Source of the DNA: Flavobacterium psychrotolerans
Lineage (GTDB): Bacteria > Bacteroidota > Bacteroidia > Flavobacteriales > Flavobacteriaceae
Assembly: GCF_003097635.1 (NCBI RefSeq)
Contig: NZ_QCZI01000011.1
Span: 1-64,000, forward strand
Direction: 5' to 3'
DNA length: 64,000 nt
Of this stretch, positions 62,913 to 64,000 are shown piece after piece; the stretch's first letter is position 1, and each line of letters begins with the position of its first letter. Below the pieces are notes generated by a model that was given only the letters and a program-made list of their open reading frames with translations, searched no databases and had not been told where the DNA came from. A program made the translations under genes and the position numbers.

Positions 62913-64000
62913 TTGTACGCAATACTCGACATAGAAACCACTGGTGGACAATTTAACGAAGAAGGAATCACGGAGATTGCCATTTATAAATATGATGGTC
63001 ACGAAATCGTAGATCAATTCATTAGTTTGGTCAATCCAGAAATCCCAATTCAGCCATTTGTAGTCAAACTGACTGGGATAAATAATGCTATGTTGCGTTC
63101 TGCTCCAAAGTTTTTTGAAGTAGCAAAGCGCATTATCGAAATCACCCAAGATTGTGTCATTGTTGCCCATAATTCCAGTTTTGATTTCCGAATTCTACGT
63201 ACTGAGTTTCGTCGTTTGGGTTATGACTTTGAGGCCCAAACACTTTGCACAGTCGAATTGGCGAAAGTTTTAATTCCAGAACAACCTTCTTATAGCTTAG
63301 GAAAATTGGTTCGCGCTTTGGGAATTCCAATGGCCGACAGACATCGTGCCAGTGGCGACGCAATGGCCACGGTAAAATTATTCAAAATGCTTTTGGATAA
63401 AGATTTGGAAAAAGTGATTCTAAAGGAACTTATCAAAACCGAGGTGGTTAAGGGAATCGCTCCAAAATTATTGGACATCGTCGACAGTTTACCTTCAAAA
63501 ACGGGAACCTATTACATTCACAATGAAAAAGGTGATCTGATTTACATTGGCAAAAGCCGAAACATCAAAAAGCGAATCAACCAGCATTTTACAGGAACCA
63601 CAACGAAATGTAAAAAAATCCAATCCGAAGTTTTTAGGGTAACCTATGATGAAACCGGAAGCGAACTGATAGCCTTATTGAAAGAAAGCGAAGAAATAAA
63701 AATCAACAAACCCATACACAACCGTGCACAACGCAAAAGTATTTTTCAATGGGCTTTATATGTTGAAAAAGATAAAAACGGCTATCTGAATTTGAAATTA
63801 CAAAAAGCAGACGGTAGGAAAAAGGAAATCACCTCATTCACTACGCTTCAAGAAGGAAAAAATACCTTATTCCGAATTGCTACAGATTATCATTTGTGCC
63901 AAAAACTAACTGGCCTGTACGAAACTAAAGCCGAATGTTTTCAATATAAGATAAAAGAATGTGATGGTGCTTGTATTGGCAAAATTTCGACAGTAGAATA
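62913..64000 (+). CDS. DEDDh exonuclease fused to a GIY-YIG domain (3' end outside window)
   Basis: An open frame runs from a TTG at 62913 to the window edge, 362 codons. The N-terminal DEDDh exonuclease has YAILDIETTGG, IVAHNSSFDFRIL and the His-Asp pair in HRASGDAMATVKLF. After a linker comes a GIY-YIG domain, TGTYYIHNEKGDLIYIGKS then KRINQHFTG, near residues 197-232. This pairing resembles the UvrC-like Cho/DnaQ fusions of unknown repair role. TTG is chosen because the exonuclease motif begins five residues later and no ATG is upstream in frame. Probably 450 or more residues in full. Confidence 0.85.
   Translation, partial: MYAILDIETTGGQFNEEGITEIAIYKYDGHEIVDQFISLVNPEIPIQPFVVKLTGINNAMLRSAPKFFEVAKRIIEITQDCVIVAHNSSFDFRILRTEFRRLGYDFEAQTLCTVELAKVLIPEQPSYSLGKLVRALGIPMADRHRASGDAMATVKLFKMLLDKDLEKVILKELIKTEVVKGIAPKLLDIVDSLPSKTGTYYIHNEKGDLIYIGKSRNIKKRINQHFTGTTTKCKKIQSEVFRVTYDETGSELIALLKESEEIKINKPIHNRAQRKSIFQWALYVEKDKNGYLNLKLQKADGRKKEITSFTTLQEGKNTLFRIATDYHLCQKLTGLYETKAECFQYKIKECDGACIGKISTVE

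Noticed and set aside
1..64000. tRNA, rRNA, CRISPR array, prophage or integrase
   Set aside because: Looked for on both strands by eye; none seen. A tRNAscan-SE and CRISPR search would be needed to exclude small or degraded ones.

Overview
The window is a 64 kb piece of chromosome from a Bacteroidota bacterium, most likely a Flavobacterium or close relative. The DNA is AT-rich and Shine-Dalgarno sites are mostly absent. Many genes are preceded by the Bacteroidota -7 element TAnnTTTG, sometimes with a TTG about 20 bases upstream. Type IX secretion genes (porX, porQ, one secreted cargo protein) are present. Protein content (GlgE-type glycogen genes, deoxyhypusine-synthase-like protein, pRiA4b ORF-3-like protein, NdpA-like protein, S1 of 591 residues) fits the family Flavobacteriaceae. 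Assignment is by inspection only.

Layout. 0.1-7 kb: split YeeE/YedE-type sulfur permease, a membrane protein plus lipoprotein pair, kdsA, an outer-membrane barrel, a lipoprotein superoxide dismutase and a ClC-HPP membrane protein pair. 7-12 kb: acidic pRiA4b-like protein, nucleoid-associated protein, an unrecognised protein with kinase-like motifs, L-serine dehydratase. 12-20 kb: panB, a four-helix-bundle gene enclosed by a 40-bp inverted repeat, an RluA pseudouridine synthase, porX-tsaE-alanine dehydrogenase, an ABC exporter. 20-26.5 kb: NTF2-like lipoprotein, proline dehydrogenase, aroB, then a probable polyamine cluster (unlisted 59-residue protein, arginine decarboxylase, deoxyhypusine-synthase homologue) and an Asp-rich protein. 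26.5-34.5 kb: DinB-like protein, a repeat-containing T9SS cargo, PEP carboxylase, Lrp regulator, M14 peptidase and a helix-turn-helix regulator. 34.5-48.4 kb: a two-domain CBM21-like lipoprotein, rpsA, a nucleoside permease, cmk, porQ, lon, two small lipoproteins, a UMF1-like MFS protein and an M48 protease.

48.4-56.7 kb is a leftward alpha-glucan cluster: GlgE, maltokinase, branching enzyme GlgB and a GH31 alpha-glucosidase. Together they would turn maltose 1-phosphate into branched glycogen, but trehalose synthase is not in the cluster. 56.7-64 kb: an alpha/beta hydrolase, a 54-residue membrane protein, fumC, pcm, an oxidoreductase, 3-hydroxyacyl-CoA dehydrogenase, a YggS protein and a DEDDh exonuclease-GIY-YIG fusion that runs off the window.

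Most of the window is ordinary housekeeping and envelope biology. I see no phage, transposase, CRISPR array, rRNA or tRNA, and no clearly new multi-gene system. The best leads are the four-helix-bundle cassette with its inverted repeat, repeat sequence that appears to have become coding inside yggS, palindromes clustered around the HTH gene, two well-promoted small protein genes, and the kinase-like unknown protein.
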